The notes beneath the pieces were generated by a model. It did no database searches. It was not told where the DNA came from and saw nothing but the letters and a program-made list of their open reading frames with translations. Positions 1-8,918 of a DNA stretch of 64,000 bases are shown piece by piece. The stretch lies in contig NZ_JBITDV010000012.1 of NCBI RefSeq assembly GCF_044454545.1, forward strand, positions 124,001-188,000. The letters are read 5' to 3'. The DNA is from Cryptosporangium sp044454545. GTDB lineage: Bacteria; Actinomycetota; Actinomycetes; Mycobacteriales; Cryptosporangiaceae. Every line of letters begins with the position of its first letter. Position 1 is the first letter of the stretch. A program made the translations under genes and the position numbers.

Positions 1-567
1 GGCATCCAGTACTCGGTGGCGCTGGCGCTCTGGGTCGGGCTCGTCTCGCAGCTGATCCCGACCGTCGGTACGTATCTGGCCGCTGCGCTCCCGCTGATCG
101 TCGCGCTCGTGGCCGACCCGGTGGACGCGCTGATCCTGCTCGTGTTCGTGATCATCTACCAGCAGGTCGAGAACTATCTGCTGCAGCCGCGGATCACGGC
201 CAGGACGCTCGATCTGCATCCGGCGGTCGCGTTCGGGGCCGTGCTGGCCGGTGCCGCCGTGCTCGGGCCGATCGGCGCCGTGCTGGCGATTCCGTTCGCG
301 GCGATCAGCCAGACGTTCGTCGGGTCGTACATCCGCCGGTACGACGTCGAGGAACACCCGATCCACGATCCGGTGGCGATGGCGCGGATCCCGATCGCAC
401 CGGCGCCGCCGATGCCGCCGCGCTCGGGTGAGGACGCACCGCACCACGCCGACGGCTCGGTGTCGGCTCCGGCCCCGGCGTTGCCGGAACCGGACCCGGA
501 GCCGGAGCCGGAATCGCGTCCGCCGGAGCCGCCGGAGGACGACGAGAAGCGGGTCACCGCGGAGTGA
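1..567 (+). CDS. AI-2E family transporter, C-terminal part (partial)
   Basis: The reading frame is open from the first base, so the start lies outside the window. The visible 188 residues begin with hydrophobic segments holding the typical 'IPTVGTYLAAALPLIVAL' stretch, then 'YQQVENYLLQPRI', which is characteristic of the AI-2E/PerM/YdiK membrane permease family. A last hydrophobic hairpin ends near residue 105. The final ~70 residues are a hydrophilic cytoplasmic tail rich in Pro and Glu with PEPEPE-type repeats. Family members are polytopic inner-membrane proteins, some linked to export of autoinducer-2 or other small solutes; the substrate here is unknown. The stop lies 22 bp before the GH8 start, so the two may be co-transcribed. 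Confidence 0.85.
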   Translation, partial: GIQYSVALALWVGLVSQLIPTVGTYLAAALPLIVALVADPVDALILLVFVIIYQQVENYLLQPRITARTLDLHPAVAFGAVLAGAAVLGPIGAVLAIPFAAISQTFVGSYIRRYDVEEHPIHDPVAMARIPIAPAPPMPPRSGEDAPHHADGSVSAPAPALPEPDPEPEPESRPPEPPEDDEKRVTAE

Positions 568-589
568 CACCGGAGACGCGGGAGACACA

Positions 590-1774
590 GTGGGACCAAC
601 CGTCGGAGTTCCGTTCGGCAGCCTCTCCCGGGCGCGGTACCGCGGTGCGGTGATCCGCCCGTCCGGGGCCCAGGAGAGCTTGAACGGCGCGGTCGTCGAG
701 TACTACCGGCAGTGGCAGGCGGCGTTCGTCCGGCCGGAGCCGTGCGGACGCGACTGGGCCGCGATCGTCTCCCCGGACGCCGGGCTGCCGTACATCGGCG
801 AGGCGCAGGGCTGGGGCCTGGTGATCACCGCGCTGATGGCCGGGGCCGACCCCGACGCCCAGCGGCAGTTCGACGCGATCCTGCGGTACGTACTGGGGCA
901 CCCGTCGTCGATCGATCCCGACCTGCACGCGGCCGAGCAGAACGAGCGCTGCGAGAGCATCAACGGCGGCGACTCGGCCACCGACGGCGACCTCGACATC
1001 GCCTACGGCCTGCTGCTCGCGGCCGAACAGTGGGGCACGCCGACCCACGGCGGCCCGAGCTACGCCGACCTCGCCCGCCGCCGGATCGAGGCGATCAAGC
1101 GCAGCCTGGTCGAGCCGCGGTCGCACCTGCTCCGGGCCGGAGACTGGGCCCGCGACGGCGACGACGACGTGAGCCGGATCTCCCGCTCGTCGGACTGGAT
1201 GCTCGGCCACTTCCGGGCCTACCGCGCGGTCAGCGGCGACCCGTTCTGGGACGCCGTGCTCGAGGCGCACCTGTCGCTGATCACCCGTCTGCAGGGCTCG
1301 TACTCGCACGGCACCGGGCTGCTGCCGGATTTCGTGACCGACATCGACCGGGAGCCCCGCCCCGCCCACGGTGAGATCCTGGAGAGCGAGAACGACGGCA
1401 GCTACTGGTGGAACGCCTGCCGGGTGCCGTGGCGGATCGGCACCGACGCGGTGCTCTCGGGTGACCCGAGGTCGATCGACGCGGCCGGTGCGCTGAACAC
1501 GTTCGCCCGCAACACCACCCGGGACGACCCGACCCGGATCCGCGCCGGGTACTCGCTGAAGGGCCGGGCACTCACCGACGACCTGGAGCCGGCGTTCGTC
1601 GTCCCGTTCGCGGTGCCGGCGATGCTGGACCCGAACGGCCAGCAGTGGATCGACAACCAGTGGCACTACCTGACGACGACGCCGGTTCGCCCGGACGCGT
1701 ACTACCCGGCGACGATCGGCCTCCAGGTGCTGCTGGTACTCACCGGCAACTGGTGGACCCCCGGAGTGTTTTAG
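590..1774 (+). CDS. Glycoside hydrolase family 8 protein
   Basis: A 394-residue (alpha/alpha)6-barrel glycosidase. 'YIGEAQGWGLVI' near residues 68-79 matches the GH8 motif that carries the general-acid Glu (Glu71). 'ATDGDLDIAYGLLLAAEQW' near 130-148 matches the GH8 signature with its catalytic-region Asp residues. GH8 enzymes cut beta-1,4 glucans (cellulose, licheninan), chitosan or xylan; the specificity cannot be read here. The GTG start at 590 was chosen for the GGGAGA just upstream. No signal peptide follows this start, which is unusual for a cellulase and leaves open an intracellular role or an unusual export route. The 3' end overlaps the stop codon of the convergent kinase gene by 4 bp. 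Confidence 0.85.
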   Translation: MGPTVGVPFGSLSRARYRGAVIRPSGAQESLNGAVVEYYRQWQAAFVRPEPCGRDWAAIVSPDAGLPYIGEAQGWGLVITALMAGADPDAQRQFDAILRYVLGHPSSIDPDLHAAEQNERCESINGGDSATDGDLDIAYGLLLAAEQWGTPTHGGPSYADLARRRIEAIKRSLVEPRSHLLRAGDWARDGDDDVSRISRSSDWMLGHFRAYRAVSGDPFWDAVLEAHLSLITRLQGSYSHGTGLLPDFVTDIDREPRPAHGEILESENDGSYWWNACRVPWRIGTDAVLSGDPRSIDAAGALNTFARNTTRDDPTRIRAGYSLKGRALTDDLEPAFVVPFAVPAMLDPNGQQWIDNQWHYLTTTPVRPDAYYPATIGLQVLLVLTGNWWTPGVF

Positions 1775-3705
1775 GACTTGGGGGCGGGCTGGAACGTGTT
1801 GGCGAAGTTGCTGAAGTACGGCTTGCCGGAGCTCCACAGGCTCTCCGGCGTCTCCCAGTAGAGGCTGTACGCCTGGGTCGGCGACGTCACGAAGCCCCGG
1901 TTCAGCACGTGGATCTGCTGGCCGCCGCGGTTGAACGTGAACTCCCAGTCGGCGGCGGTCGAGTAGTTCCGGTACGGGACCTTCTTGATGGAGATCCGCT
2001 GGTAGCCGTTCCCGCGGGACTGACGTCCGGACTCCTGGTCGGTCCAGTCCGCGACCGCGTCCGCCTTCGGCTGGTCGGACTGCTGGATCAGCAGGAAGTA
2101 GCCCCGCTGGTTCTCGATGCGGAACCCGCCGCTGCTGTTCGACGAGCTCCAACCATCGGGGACGCCGATCGTGAAGCCGCCCGGCCCGGTGACCCGGTGC
2201 CAGCCGGCCGGAAGCGCGGTGCTGCCGTTGCCGGCGTCGGCCGACGCCGGCGGGCTGGTCGGAGCACTCGGCGACGCGGACGCCGAGCCCGAGGCGCTCG
2301 TGCTCGGAGCGGGGGAGCTCGCATTCGCCGACGGCGCGGCCGACGACGAGGACGGGGTAGCGACGTTCTTCGTGTCGTCCGCGTCCTTCCGCGAGAGCAC
2401 GTAGGCGAGGCCGGCCACCACGAGCAGCACGACCAGGACGGCGGCGACCGCGCCGATCAGCGGGCCGCGGCTCTTCTTCCGGTCGGCCGGCGTCAGCGGG
2501 GTGCTGCCCGAGGGCGGGATCGTCGCCCGCCGGGGCGTCTTCGTCGCCGGCTCGGAGCCGAACCCGACCGCGACGGGTTCGGCGGACTCCGGGTCGGCGC
2601 CGGCCGGTGAGACCGGGGCCGGGCTGACCGACGCCTCCTCCGGAGGCGTCCGCTGCGCGGGTGTGGCGGGCACGGCCGGGCTCGTCGGGGACACCTGTTC
2701 CACCGGGGCGTCGGCGGCCGGTGCCGCCGGGCTGGTGGGTTTCGCCGCGTCGGCCGGTGCCGGGCTGGTCGGCTTCACCGCACCCGCGGCGGCCGGGCTC
2801 GCCGGGGCGACCACCTCGGCAGCAGGCAGGATCGCCGTTGCCGCCGGAGCCCGCCGGCGCGGACGCTCGGGCGCGGGCGGCAGCGCGGCCAGTGAGATCT
2901 TGCGGAGCGCGAGCCGAGCGTCCTCCACCGACGGACGCTTCGTGGGCTCGCGCTGGAGCAGCGCGGTGAGCACCGGGGCCAGCGGACCGGCCTTCACGAA
3001 CGGGTCGGGGTCTTCCATCGCGGCCGCGGTAAGAATCGGGACAATTCCGTCTCGGTCGTACGGGGGACGCCCCTCGACGGCGGTGTAGAGCGTCGCTCCG
3101 ACGGCCCAGAGGTCGCTGGCCGGACCGGCGGGCAAGCCTCGGGCGCGTTCCGGCGCGATGTAGGAGGGCGAACCGAGGATCAGCCCGGACCGGGTCATCG
3201 CCGGGTCGCCCTGGACGCTGGCGATGCCGAAGTCGGCCAGCACGACCCGGCCGTTGTCGCCCACCAGCACGTTGCTGGGCTTCACGTCGCGGTGGAAGAT
3301 GCCGGACGCGTGCGCGACGCCGAGTGCGTTGAGCAGCTGGACCCCGATCGAGGCGACGCGCTCGGGCGGAAGCGGCCCCTCGTCGCGGACGACCTGGTTC
3401 AGTCCGCGCGCTTGGACCAGTTCCATCACGATCCACGGCCGGCCCTCGACCTCGACGACGTCGAAGACCGTGACGACGTTGGGATGGCTCAGCCGGGCCG
3501 CGGCACGGGCCTCGCGCTTCGTGCGCTCCATCAGGTCGTCGCGCGTCTCGTCGTCGACGCCGGGGGGCAGCAGCACCTCTTTGACCGCGACGTCACGGTC
3601 GAGCAGCTCGTCGTGGGCGCGCCAGACCGTGCCCATACCGCCCCGACCAAGCTGGTCGACGAGGCGGTAGCGGCCCGCCAAGACCGTCTGCTGCGTGTCG
3701 GCCAT
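1771..3705 (-). CDS. PknB-type transmembrane Ser/Thr protein kinase
   Basis: A 644-residue kinase. The catalytic domain spans about residues 12-270: glycine loop GRGGMG, Lys42 in VAVK, catalytic 'HRDVKPSN' (Asp140), DFG at 158-160 and an APE-type segment. A ~145-residue Pro/Ala/Ser/Thr-rich juxtamembrane linker follows, then one membrane segment at about 415-436. An external low-complexity Ser/Ala/Pro stretch leads to a ~150-residue C-terminal domain that is not made of PASTA repeats; its tyrosine- and tryptophan-rich sequence I do not recognise. It is probably a sensor of an extracellular cue with intracellular phosphorylation output. The PP2C gene 11 kb away is a possible opposing phosphatase. 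The start ATG begins a 318-bp gap shared with the ABC operon. Confidence 0.92.
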   Translation of the reverse strand: MADTQQTVLAGRYRLVDQLGRGGMGTVWRAHDELLDRDVAVKEVLLPPGVDDETRDDLMERTKREARAAARLSHPNVVTVFDVVEVEGRPWIVMELVQARGLNQVVRDEGPLPPERVASIGVQLLNALGVAHASGIFHRDVKPSNVLVGDNGRVVLADFGIASVQGDPAMTRSGLILGSPSYIAPERARGLPAGPASDLWAVGATLYTAVEGRPPYDRDGIVPILTAAAMEDPDPFVKAGPLAPVLTALLQREPTKRPSVEDARLALRKISLAALPPAPERPRRRAPAATAILPAAEVVAPASPAAAGAVKPTSPAPADAAKPTSPAAPAADAPVEQVSPTSPAVPATPAQRTPPEEASVSPAPVSPAGADPESAEPVAVGFGSEPATKTPRRATIPPSGSTPLTPADRKKSRGPLIGAVAAVLVVLLVVAGLAYVLSRKDADDTKNVATPSSSSAAPSANASSPAPSTSASGSASASPSAPTSPPASADAGNGSTALPAGWHRVTGPGGFTIGVPDGWSSSNSSGGFRIENQRGYFLLIQQSDQPKADAVADWTDQESGRQSRGNGYQRISIKKVPYRNYSTAADWEFTFNRGGQQIHVLNRGFVTSPTQAYSLYWETPESLWSSGKPYFSNFANTFQPAPKS

Positions 3706-4023
3706 CGCTCTGAGGTACCCCCGAGTCCGTCACCGAAACGATACCGATTCTCCACTGTGTCCGTTGAACGGGGGACCGGTGCCGTAGTTGCCCAGGTCAG
3801 GATGGGTCAACGGGTCAAGTGGCCTACGTCATACCAACCGGCCAGTTTGCCGGTTTTGGGCCAACGCGGAGTTTCGGGCAAACGAATGTCTGCTCGGGTT
3901 TGGTCGCAAAACGGAAACAGTCCTAGGTTCTGACCCGTCGCGGCGGTACGAAAGTGCTGGTCCGCCGCGATTTGCGGGCCATCTCGGGCGGTTCAGGGGA
4001 GCCGCCCGCTCGAAGGAGGATCT
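3706..4023. promoter_or_regulatory. Divergent promoter region between kinase and ABC operon
   Basis: This 318-bp non-coding gap separates divergent genes. On the plus strand TTGGTC at about 3900 and TAGGTT at 3924-3929 are 18 bp apart and could form a housekeeping promoter for the ABC operon. On the minus strand TATCGT (3743-3738) is a possible -10 for the kinase. A strong ribosome binding site, AAGGAGGA, sits at 4013-4020 before the GTG at 4024. I saw no convincing repressor operator. Confidence 0.4.
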
Positions 4024-5169
4024 GTGCGTAACCCTCTCGCCCGCCGGTTCAGCCGGGTTGCGGCGCTGACCACCGCGGCAGCGCTCGCGCTGGCGATCAC
4101 GGCCTGCTCGCCGCCGGAGAAAAAAGACGACTCGAGCGGTGGCGGCGACACGGCGAAGGCGGCCTCCGCCACCAGCGCCAAGGACCTCGGCACCCTCGAC
4201 GACCTGGTGTCGGCGGCGAAGAAGGAGGGGACGCTGAACGTCATCGCGCTCCCGCCGGACTGGGCCAACTACGGCAACGTCATCAAGGGCTTCGAGAGCA
4301 AGTACGGGCTGAAGGTCACCTCGTCCCAGCCCGACGCGTCCAGCGCGGACGAGATCACCGCGGCCAAGAACCTCAAGGGCCAGGACCGCGCGCCCGACGT
4401 CTTCGACCTCAGCCCGGCCGTCGCCGCCGCGAACACCGACCTGTTCGCCCCGTACCAGGTCGAGACGTTCGCCGACATCCCGGACGGGCTGAAGGACCCG
4501 AAGGGCACCTGGGTCAACGACTACGGCGGCTACATGTCGATCGGGTACGACTCGAGCAAGGTGCCCGCGCCGACCTCGGTCGCGGACCTGCTCAAGCCAG
4601 CCTACAAGGGCAAGGTCGCCCTCAACGGTGACCCGACCCAGGCCGGTGCCGCGTTCTCCGGCGTCGTGATGGCCTCGCTGAGCAGTGGCGGTTCGGCCGA
4701 CGACATCGCACCCGGCGTCGACTTCTTCAAGAAGCTCAAGGGCGCCGGAAACTTCCTGCCGGTCGACCCGACCCCGGCGACGATCGAGGCCGGCCAGACC
4801 CCGGTCGTCATCGACTGGGACTACCTCAACGTCGCCCAGGCCGTGAAGACCCCGTCGTGGAAGACCGTCGTCCCGGCGAACGCGGTGCTCGGCAGCTACT
4901 ACGTCCAGGCGATCAGCAAGGACGCTCCGCACCCGGCCGCGGCCCGGCTGTGGCAGGAGTACCTGTACTCCGACGAGGGGCAGAACCTGTGGCTCGCGGG
5001 TGGGGCCCGCCCGGTGCGCGCCGACGCGATGGAGAAGGCCGGCACGATCGACAAGGCCGCGTTCGGGAAGCTGCCGGCCGTGACCGGCACGCCGGTCTAC
5101 CAGACCGACGCGCAGACCACGAAGACCAAGGAATACCTCGCCGCGAACTGGGCGAAGGCCGTTGCCTGA
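4024..5169 (+). CDS. ABC transporter substrate-binding lipoprotein
   Basis: A 381-residue extracellular solute-binding protein, first gene of a four-gene importer operon. The N-terminus has Arg residues, a hydrophobic core and the lipobox 'ITAC' with Cys28, so it should be lipid-anchored outside the membrane. The mature part reads like family 1 binding proteins related to PotD/AfuA/phosphonate binders ('AAKKEGTLNVIALPPDWANY' and later 'GYDSSKVPAPTSVADLLKP'). The ligand cannot be fixed: polyamine, ferric iron and aminoethylphosphonate systems all share this layout. The GTG start is fixed by AAGGAGGA three bases upstream. The stop overlaps the next start. Confidence 0.9.
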   Translation: MRNPLARRFSRVAALTTAAALALAITACSPPEKKDDSSGGGDTAKAASATSAKDLGTLDDLVSAAKKEGTLNVIALPPDWANYGNVIKGFESKYGLKVTSSQPDASSADEITAAKNLKGQDRAPDVFDLSPAVAAANTDLFAPYQVETFADIPDGLKDPKGTWVNDYGGYMSIGYDSSKVPAPTSVADLLKPAYKGKVALNGDPTQAGAAFSGVVMASLSSGGSADDIAPGVDFFKKLKGAGNFLPVDPTPATIEAGQTPVVIDWDYLNVAQAVKTPSWKTVVPANAVLGSYYVQAISKDAPHPAAARLWQEYLYSDEGQNLWLAGGARPVRADAMEKAGTIDKAAFGKLPAVTGTPVYQTDAQTTKTKEYLAANWAKAVA

Positions 5170-6103
5170 GTCAGCTCCTCCGGTTGAGGTGCTGACTCGC
5201 CCGACCCCGCCCCCCGCACCGGGGGTCGGGGCCGGGCGGTGGCGCCTCCGATCCCTGCCGACGCTGCTCGGCGTCGTGCCGTTCGGCGCCTACGTCGTCA
5301 TCTTCCTGATCATCCCGACGCTGGTCGTGGCGATCGGAGCCTTCGCCGCGAACCCGGAGGACGGTGGCGGCTTCACGCTGGAGAACATCAAGGCGCTCGG
5401 CGAGTCGCAGGTGCTGGACGCGTTCGTCTTCAGCATCTCGCTCTCGCTGGCGTCCGCGGTGATGGGCGCGGTCCTCGGTGCGCTGCTCGCCTACGCGGTG
5501 GCCACCGCGAAGCCGGACGGCCTGCTGCGGCGGATCGTCACGTCGGCCTGTGCGGTGCTCGCGCAGTTCGGCGGCGTCACGCTCGCGTTCGCGTTCTACG
5601 CGACGATCGGCCTCACCGGTTTCGTCACGCTGTACCTGCAGAACCACTTCGACGTCGACATCTTCGCCGGTGGCGTCTGGCTGTTCGAGTTGCCGGGCCT
5701 GACGCTCGTCTACACCTACTTCCAGATCCCGCTGATGGTCATCGTGTTCCTGCCCGCGCTGGACGGCATCCGTCCGCAGTGGCGGGAAGCCGCGGAGAGC
5801 CTCGGCGGCTCCACCTGGCAGTACTGGCGCCTGGTCGGGGGCCCGCTGCTCGCGCCGTCGTTCCTCGGCTCGACGCTGCTGCTGTTCGCGAACGCGTTCT
5901 CGGCCTACGCGACCGCGGCCGCGCTGGTCAGCCAAGGTTCGCCGATCGTTCCGCTGCAGATCCGGACCGCGCTGACGAGCGAGGTGCTGCTCGGCCAGGA
6001 GAACGTCGGCAAGGCGCTGGCCCTCGGCATGGTGGTGGTCGTGGCGGTCGTGATGTGGTTGTACGCGCTGCTGCAGCGCCGGACCTCACGGTGGCTCGGG
6101 TGA
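5162..6103 (+). CDS. ABC transporter permease (first of pair)
   Basis: A 313-residue inner-membrane permease with about six hydrophobic segments. The BPD_transp_1 EAA loop is visible as 'EAAESLGGSTWQYWRLV' near residues 204-220, the site that contacts the ATPase. The TTG start at 5162 overlaps the end of the binding-protein gene by 8 bp. Its own stop overlaps the next permease start as GTGA. The Pro-rich N-terminal 30 residues are cytoplasmic. It should form a heterodimeric pore with the following permease and be powered by the ATPase at 6903. The TTG start is inferred from the overlap; a start slightly downstream is possible. Confidence 0.88.
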   Translation: MPESAPPVEVLTRPTPPPAPGVGAGRWRLRSLPTLLGVVPFGAYVVIFLIIPTLVVAIGAFAANPEDGGGFTLENIKALGESQVLDAFVFSISLSLASAVMGAVLGALLAYAVATAKPDGLLRRIVTSACAVLAQFGGVTLAFAFYATIGLTGFVTLYLQNHFDVDIFAGGVWLFELPGLTLVYTYFQIPLMVIVFLPALDGIRPQWREAAESLGGSTWQYWRLVGGPLLAPSFLGSTLLLFANAFSAYATAAALVSQGSPIVPLQIRTALTSEVLLGQENVGKALALGMVVVVAVVMWLYALLQRRTSRWLG

Positions 6104-6906
6104 ACGCGTCGCGGCGGTTGAAGCTGCGGATCTTCCGCTGGGTCGTCGTGGTGCTGCTCGGGTTGTTCTTCCTGCTCCCGCTGTACGCGATGCTGGAGTT
6201 CACGACTCGGGCGGCCGGTGGCGGCCGCTCGTTCGAGGTCTGGAAGACGCTGGCGAACTGGGGCCAGATCCAGGAGGACTACCCGGACCTCTCGACCGGC
6301 ATCGTCTACTCGCTGGAACAGGCCGCGCTCACCGCGGTACTGATGCTGATCCTGCTCGTCCCGACGATGGTGTGGATCCGTCTCCGGCTGCCCTGGCTGC
6401 GCCGGCCGATGGAGTTCCTCTGCCTGCTCCCGCTGACGATCCCGGCGATCGTCCTCGTGGTGGGTCTGGCTCCGGTCTACGCCTGGGTGACGTACCTGAT
6501 CAGTGGTTCGTCGCTCTGGCTGACGTTCGCGTACGTGATCCTCGTCCTCCCGTTCGCCTACCGCGCTCTGGACGCCGGGCTCTCGTCGATCGACGTCAAG
6601 ACGCTGTCCGAGGCGGCTCGCAGCCTCGGCGCCGGCTGGGGCACGGTGCTCTGGCGGGTCGTGCTGCCGAACATCCGCTCGGCCGTGCTGTCGGCGGCGT
6701 TCCTCTCGGTCGCGCTGGTGCTCGGCGAGTTCACCATCGCGTCCCTGCTCAACCGGGAGAACCTGCAGGTCGCGATCAACCTGCTGGGCAAGAGCAGCGC
6801 CACGATCTCGGTCGCGGTCTCGCTGGTCTCGCTGGTTCTCGCGTTCGTCCTGCTGTTCGCACTCTCGTTCGTCGGTGGCCGACGGCGTTCCAAGGAGGCC
6901 TCATGA
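6100..6906 (+). CDS. ABC transporter permease (second of pair)
   Basis: A 268-residue inner-membrane permease with an N-terminal segment 'VVVVLLGLFFLLPLYAML' and five further hydrophobic segments. The EAA loop is 'EAARSLGAGWGTVLWRVVLP'. The GTG start at 6100 was chosen because it overlaps the upstream TGA in a GTGA, a standard translational-coupling arrangement. An in-frame GTG at 6091 is the alternative. The stop overlaps the ATPase start as ATGA, so all four proteins are probably made in fixed proportion. It resembles the PotC/CysW-type second permeases of binding-protein-dependent importers. Confidence 0.88.
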   Translation: MNASRRLKLRIFRWVVVVLLGLFFLLPLYAMLEFTTRAAGGGRSFEVWKTLANWGQIQEDYPDLSTGIVYSLEQAALTAVLMLILLVPTMVWIRLRLPWLRRPMEFLCLLPLTIPAIVLVVGLAPVYAWVTYLISGSSLWLTFAYVILVLPFAYRALDAGLSSIDVKTLSEAARSLGAGWGTVLWRVVLPNIRSAVLSAAFLSVALVLGEFTIASLLNRENLQVAINLLGKSSATISVAVSLVSLVLAFVLLFALSFVGGRRRSKEAS

Positions 6907-7970
6907 CGGCGGTGGCTGATCTTCGTCAGGACAGTGTCGAAGTAGCCCTGACCGGCCTGCGCCGGACGTTCGGCACGGTGCACGCGCTCGACGGACTCGA
7001 CCTGACGCTCTCACCCGGTGAACTGGTCGCCCTGCTCGGTCCGTCCGGGTGCGGCAAGACCACCGCGCTGCGGGTGCTGGCCGGTCTCGAGGACGCCGAC
7101 GCCGGCACCGTGACCGTCGGCGGCAAGGACCTGACCCGGGTTCCCGCCAACAAGCGGAACATGGGCATGGTCTTCCAGGCCTACAGCCTGTTCCCGCACC
7201 TCACCGCGGTGCAGAACGTCGAGTTCGGGCTGCGGTTGCGGAGGATTTCGTCCTCCGAGCGGCGGAAGCGGGCGTCCGAGGCGTTGGAGCTGACCGGGCT
7301 CTCGGCGCAGTCCGGGCGGTACCCGCACGAGATGTCCGGCGGGCAGCAGCAACGGGTCGCGCTGGCGCGTGCGCTGGCGATCCGGCCGGCGGTGCTGCTG
7401 CTGGACGAGCCGCTCTCGGCCCTGGACGCGAAGGTCCGCGTGCAGCTGCGGGACGAGATCCGGCGGATCCAGCTCGAGGTCGGCACGACCACGCTGTTCG
7501 TGACCCACGACCAGGAGGAGGCCCTCGCGGTCGCCGACCGGGTCGGCGTCATGCGCGCGGGCAACCTGGAGCAGATCGGGCCTCCCGAGGAGGTCTACGC
7601 GCGACCGTCGACCGCGTTCGTGGCCGAGTTCGTCGGGCTGAGCAACCAGCTGCCCGGCGTCGTCGGTGCCGGCGGGACCGTGGAGGTCCTCGGTCAGGTG
7701 CTGCCGCTGGCCCAGACCGACATCGCGGCCAAGGGCACTCCGGTGACGGCCTACGTTCGGCCGGAGGCCGTGCAGATCTCGGCCGACGACACCGGCGACG
7801 CCCGGGTGGTGGCCGCGGCGTTCCTCGGACCGAGCAGCCGGGTGACCGTGACGATGCCGGGTGGCGAGACCCTGACCGCGCAGGTGCCGAGCTCGACGGT
7901 GTCGGCGCTGGGCCCGGGTACGGCGGTCCGGGTGTCGTTCGCGCCGACACCCGTTGCGGTTTCTGCCTGA
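6903..7970 (+). CDS. ABC transporter ATP-binding protein (PotA/FbpC-like)
   Basis: A 355-residue ATPase. Walker A 'GPSGCGKTT' is at residues 46-54, the signature 'MSGGQQQR' at 144-151, Walker B 'LLLDEP' at 165-170, and the switch His in 'FVTHDQEEAL'. Residues ~240-355 form a TOBE-type C-terminal domain, as in PotA, FbpC and PhnT ATPases. It drives import through the two upstream permeases at the inner membrane face. The start is well defined: AAGGAGG lies just upstream and the ATG overlaps the permease stop. The gene is the last of the operon and is followed by a GC-rich hairpin. Confidence 0.93.
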   Translation: MTAVADLRQDSVEVALTGLRRTFGTVHALDGLDLTLSPGELVALLGPSGCGKTTALRVLAGLEDADAGTVTVGGKDLTRVPANKRNMGMVFQAYSLFPHLTAVQNVEFGLRLRRISSSERRKRASEALELTGLSAQSGRYPHEMSGGQQQRVALARALAIRPAVLLLDEPLSALDAKVRVQLRDEIRRIQLEVGTTTLFVTHDQEEALAVADRVGVMRAGNLEQIGPPEEVYARPSTAFVAEFVGLSNQLPGVVGAGGTVEVLGQVLPLAQTDIAAKGTPVTAYVRPEAVQISADDTGDARVVAAAFLGPSSRVTVTMPGGETLTAQVPSSTVSALGPGTAVRVSFAPTPVAVSA

Positions 7971-7987
7971 AAGCGGCGGTTCGGTGG

Positions 7988-8011
7988 GGCCGCGACTCGA
8001 TCGTCGCGGCC
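7988..8011 (+). terminator. Hairpin terminator after the ABC operon
   Basis: A perfect 9-bp stem GGCCGCGAC / GTCGCGGCC with a 6-base loop lies 17 bp after the ATPase stop. There is no strong T run, as is usual for high-GC actinobacteria. It lies between convergent genes and may work in both directions. Confidence 0.55.
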
Positions 8012-8030
8012 ACGCCCCCTCCTACGTGTG

Positions 8031-8066
8031 GTCCTGAGTTCACTCCAGCCGGGGTGAGCTCAGGAC
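8031..8066 (-). terminator. Hairpin overlapping the response-regulator stop codon
   Basis: Arms GTCCTGAGTTCAC (8031-8043) and GTGAGCTCAGGAC (8054-8066) pair at 12 of 13 positions around a 10-base loop. The structure covers the last codons and the stop (8042-8040) of the response regulator. It is a plausible terminator or 3'-end stabilising hairpin for the two-component operon. Confidence 0.5.
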
Positions 8067-8918
8067 GCCGTCTTCGACCGCGCGGTCGCGCAGCTCGAGC
8101 TTCGTCCTGGCCGCCCGTCCGGCCTGCTCGTACTTGTCGCGGACGCGGTCGAGGTAGCTCTTCGCGGTGCCCTGCTTGACGTTGAGGCGTCTCGCCACGC
8201 TCGACATCGTCAGGCCGGACGCGTAGAGCCGGAGCGCCTCCCGCTCCTGGCCGGACAGCTCCGGCACCCCGTACGACTTCGTCCGTTGGATCAGCGCCGC
8301 GTGGCTCTGCGACACGTGCCGCTCCCCGTGTGCCGCTGCCGCGAGCGCCTGGCGCATATCGCTCGCGTCCTGCGATTTGCGGACGTAACTCAGCGCGCCG
8401 GCGCGGCCCGCCTCGTGCACCAGACCGGCGTCGTCGATCGTGCTGCACGTGACGACCGCGAAACCGGCCTGGATCAGCGCGACGACGTTCTCGGCCACCC
8501 GTCTACCGTCTCTCAGACGCAGGTCGAGCAGCGCGACCGGAGTGGTCGGCTGCTCTTCCGGGTAGGGCCGGGGCCGGGCCGGCGGCATGCCGTTGATCCG
8601 GCGCAGCTGACCGTTGTACCCGGGAGCACCGTTGTACCCGGGAGTGTTGTGCGCCGGGTTTCCGCCGTGGGCCGGTGGCGGCGCCGGCCGGGTGTGCCCG
8701 GTGAACCCGTTCGGTGGTGCGCCGCGCGCGAGCAGCTCGGTCACCGACTTCGCCGTGCCGATCACGCGGACGTCGAGCCCGTCCGTCGATCCGTCGGGTC
8801 TCGGGGTCACGTTCGAAAGCCACGCGGCGATCCCGTGCAACAGGATCTCGTCATCGTCGACGACCACCACGCGGATAGGGCCGCCGAAGCGGCTCAGGCC
8901 GCTGTCTTCGTGTCCCAT
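8040..8918 (-). CDS. LuxR/NarL-family response regulator with a disordered insertion in its receiver domain
   Basis: A 292-residue DNA-binding response regulator. The receiver domain starts at residue ~15 with the acidic triad 'VVVVDDDE'. The phospho-acceptor is most likely Asp132 in 'LLDLRLRDG' and the conserved Lys is Lys181. A LuxR-type helix-turn-helix occupies about 218-285. Between the second strand and the phospho-acceptor strand there is an insertion of ~60 residues (66-126) rich in Pro, Gly and Asn with a short 'PGYNGAPGYNG' repeat, which is not normal for REC domains. The gene follows the histidine kinase with a 25-bp overlap, and GGAGGTGAC precedes its ATG, so the two form a cognate pair. 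Confidence 0.9.
   Translation of the reverse strand: MGHEDSGLSRFGGPIRVVVVDDDEILLHGIAAWLSNVTPRPDGSTDGLDVRVIGTAKSVTELLARGAPPNGFTGHTRPAPPPAHGGNPAHNTPGYNGAPGYNGQLRRINGMPPARPRPYPEEQPTTPVALLDLRLRDGRRVAENVVALIQAGFAVVTCSTIDDAGLVHEAGRAGALSYVRKSQDASDMRQALAAAAHGERHVSQSHAALIQRTKSYGVPELSGQEREALRLYASGLTMSSVARRLNVKQGTAKSYLDRVRDKYEQAGRAARTKLELRDRAVEDGVLSSPRLE

Noticed and set aside
554..3436. A 960-codon open frame on the minus strand across GH8 and the kinase
   Set aside because: It is Arg/Pro/Gly-rich with no family motif and lies opposite or out of frame with two clear genes. High GC removes stop codons from alternative frames.
1771..3705. PASTA repeats in the external part of the kinase
   Set aside because: The external segment is a single ~150-residue domain without the repeated PASTA pattern.
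4024..7970. Naming the ABC importer as iron, polyamine or phosphonate specific
   Set aside because: The binding protein and ATPase fit all three groups. No Fur-type box or linked catabolic gene points to one.
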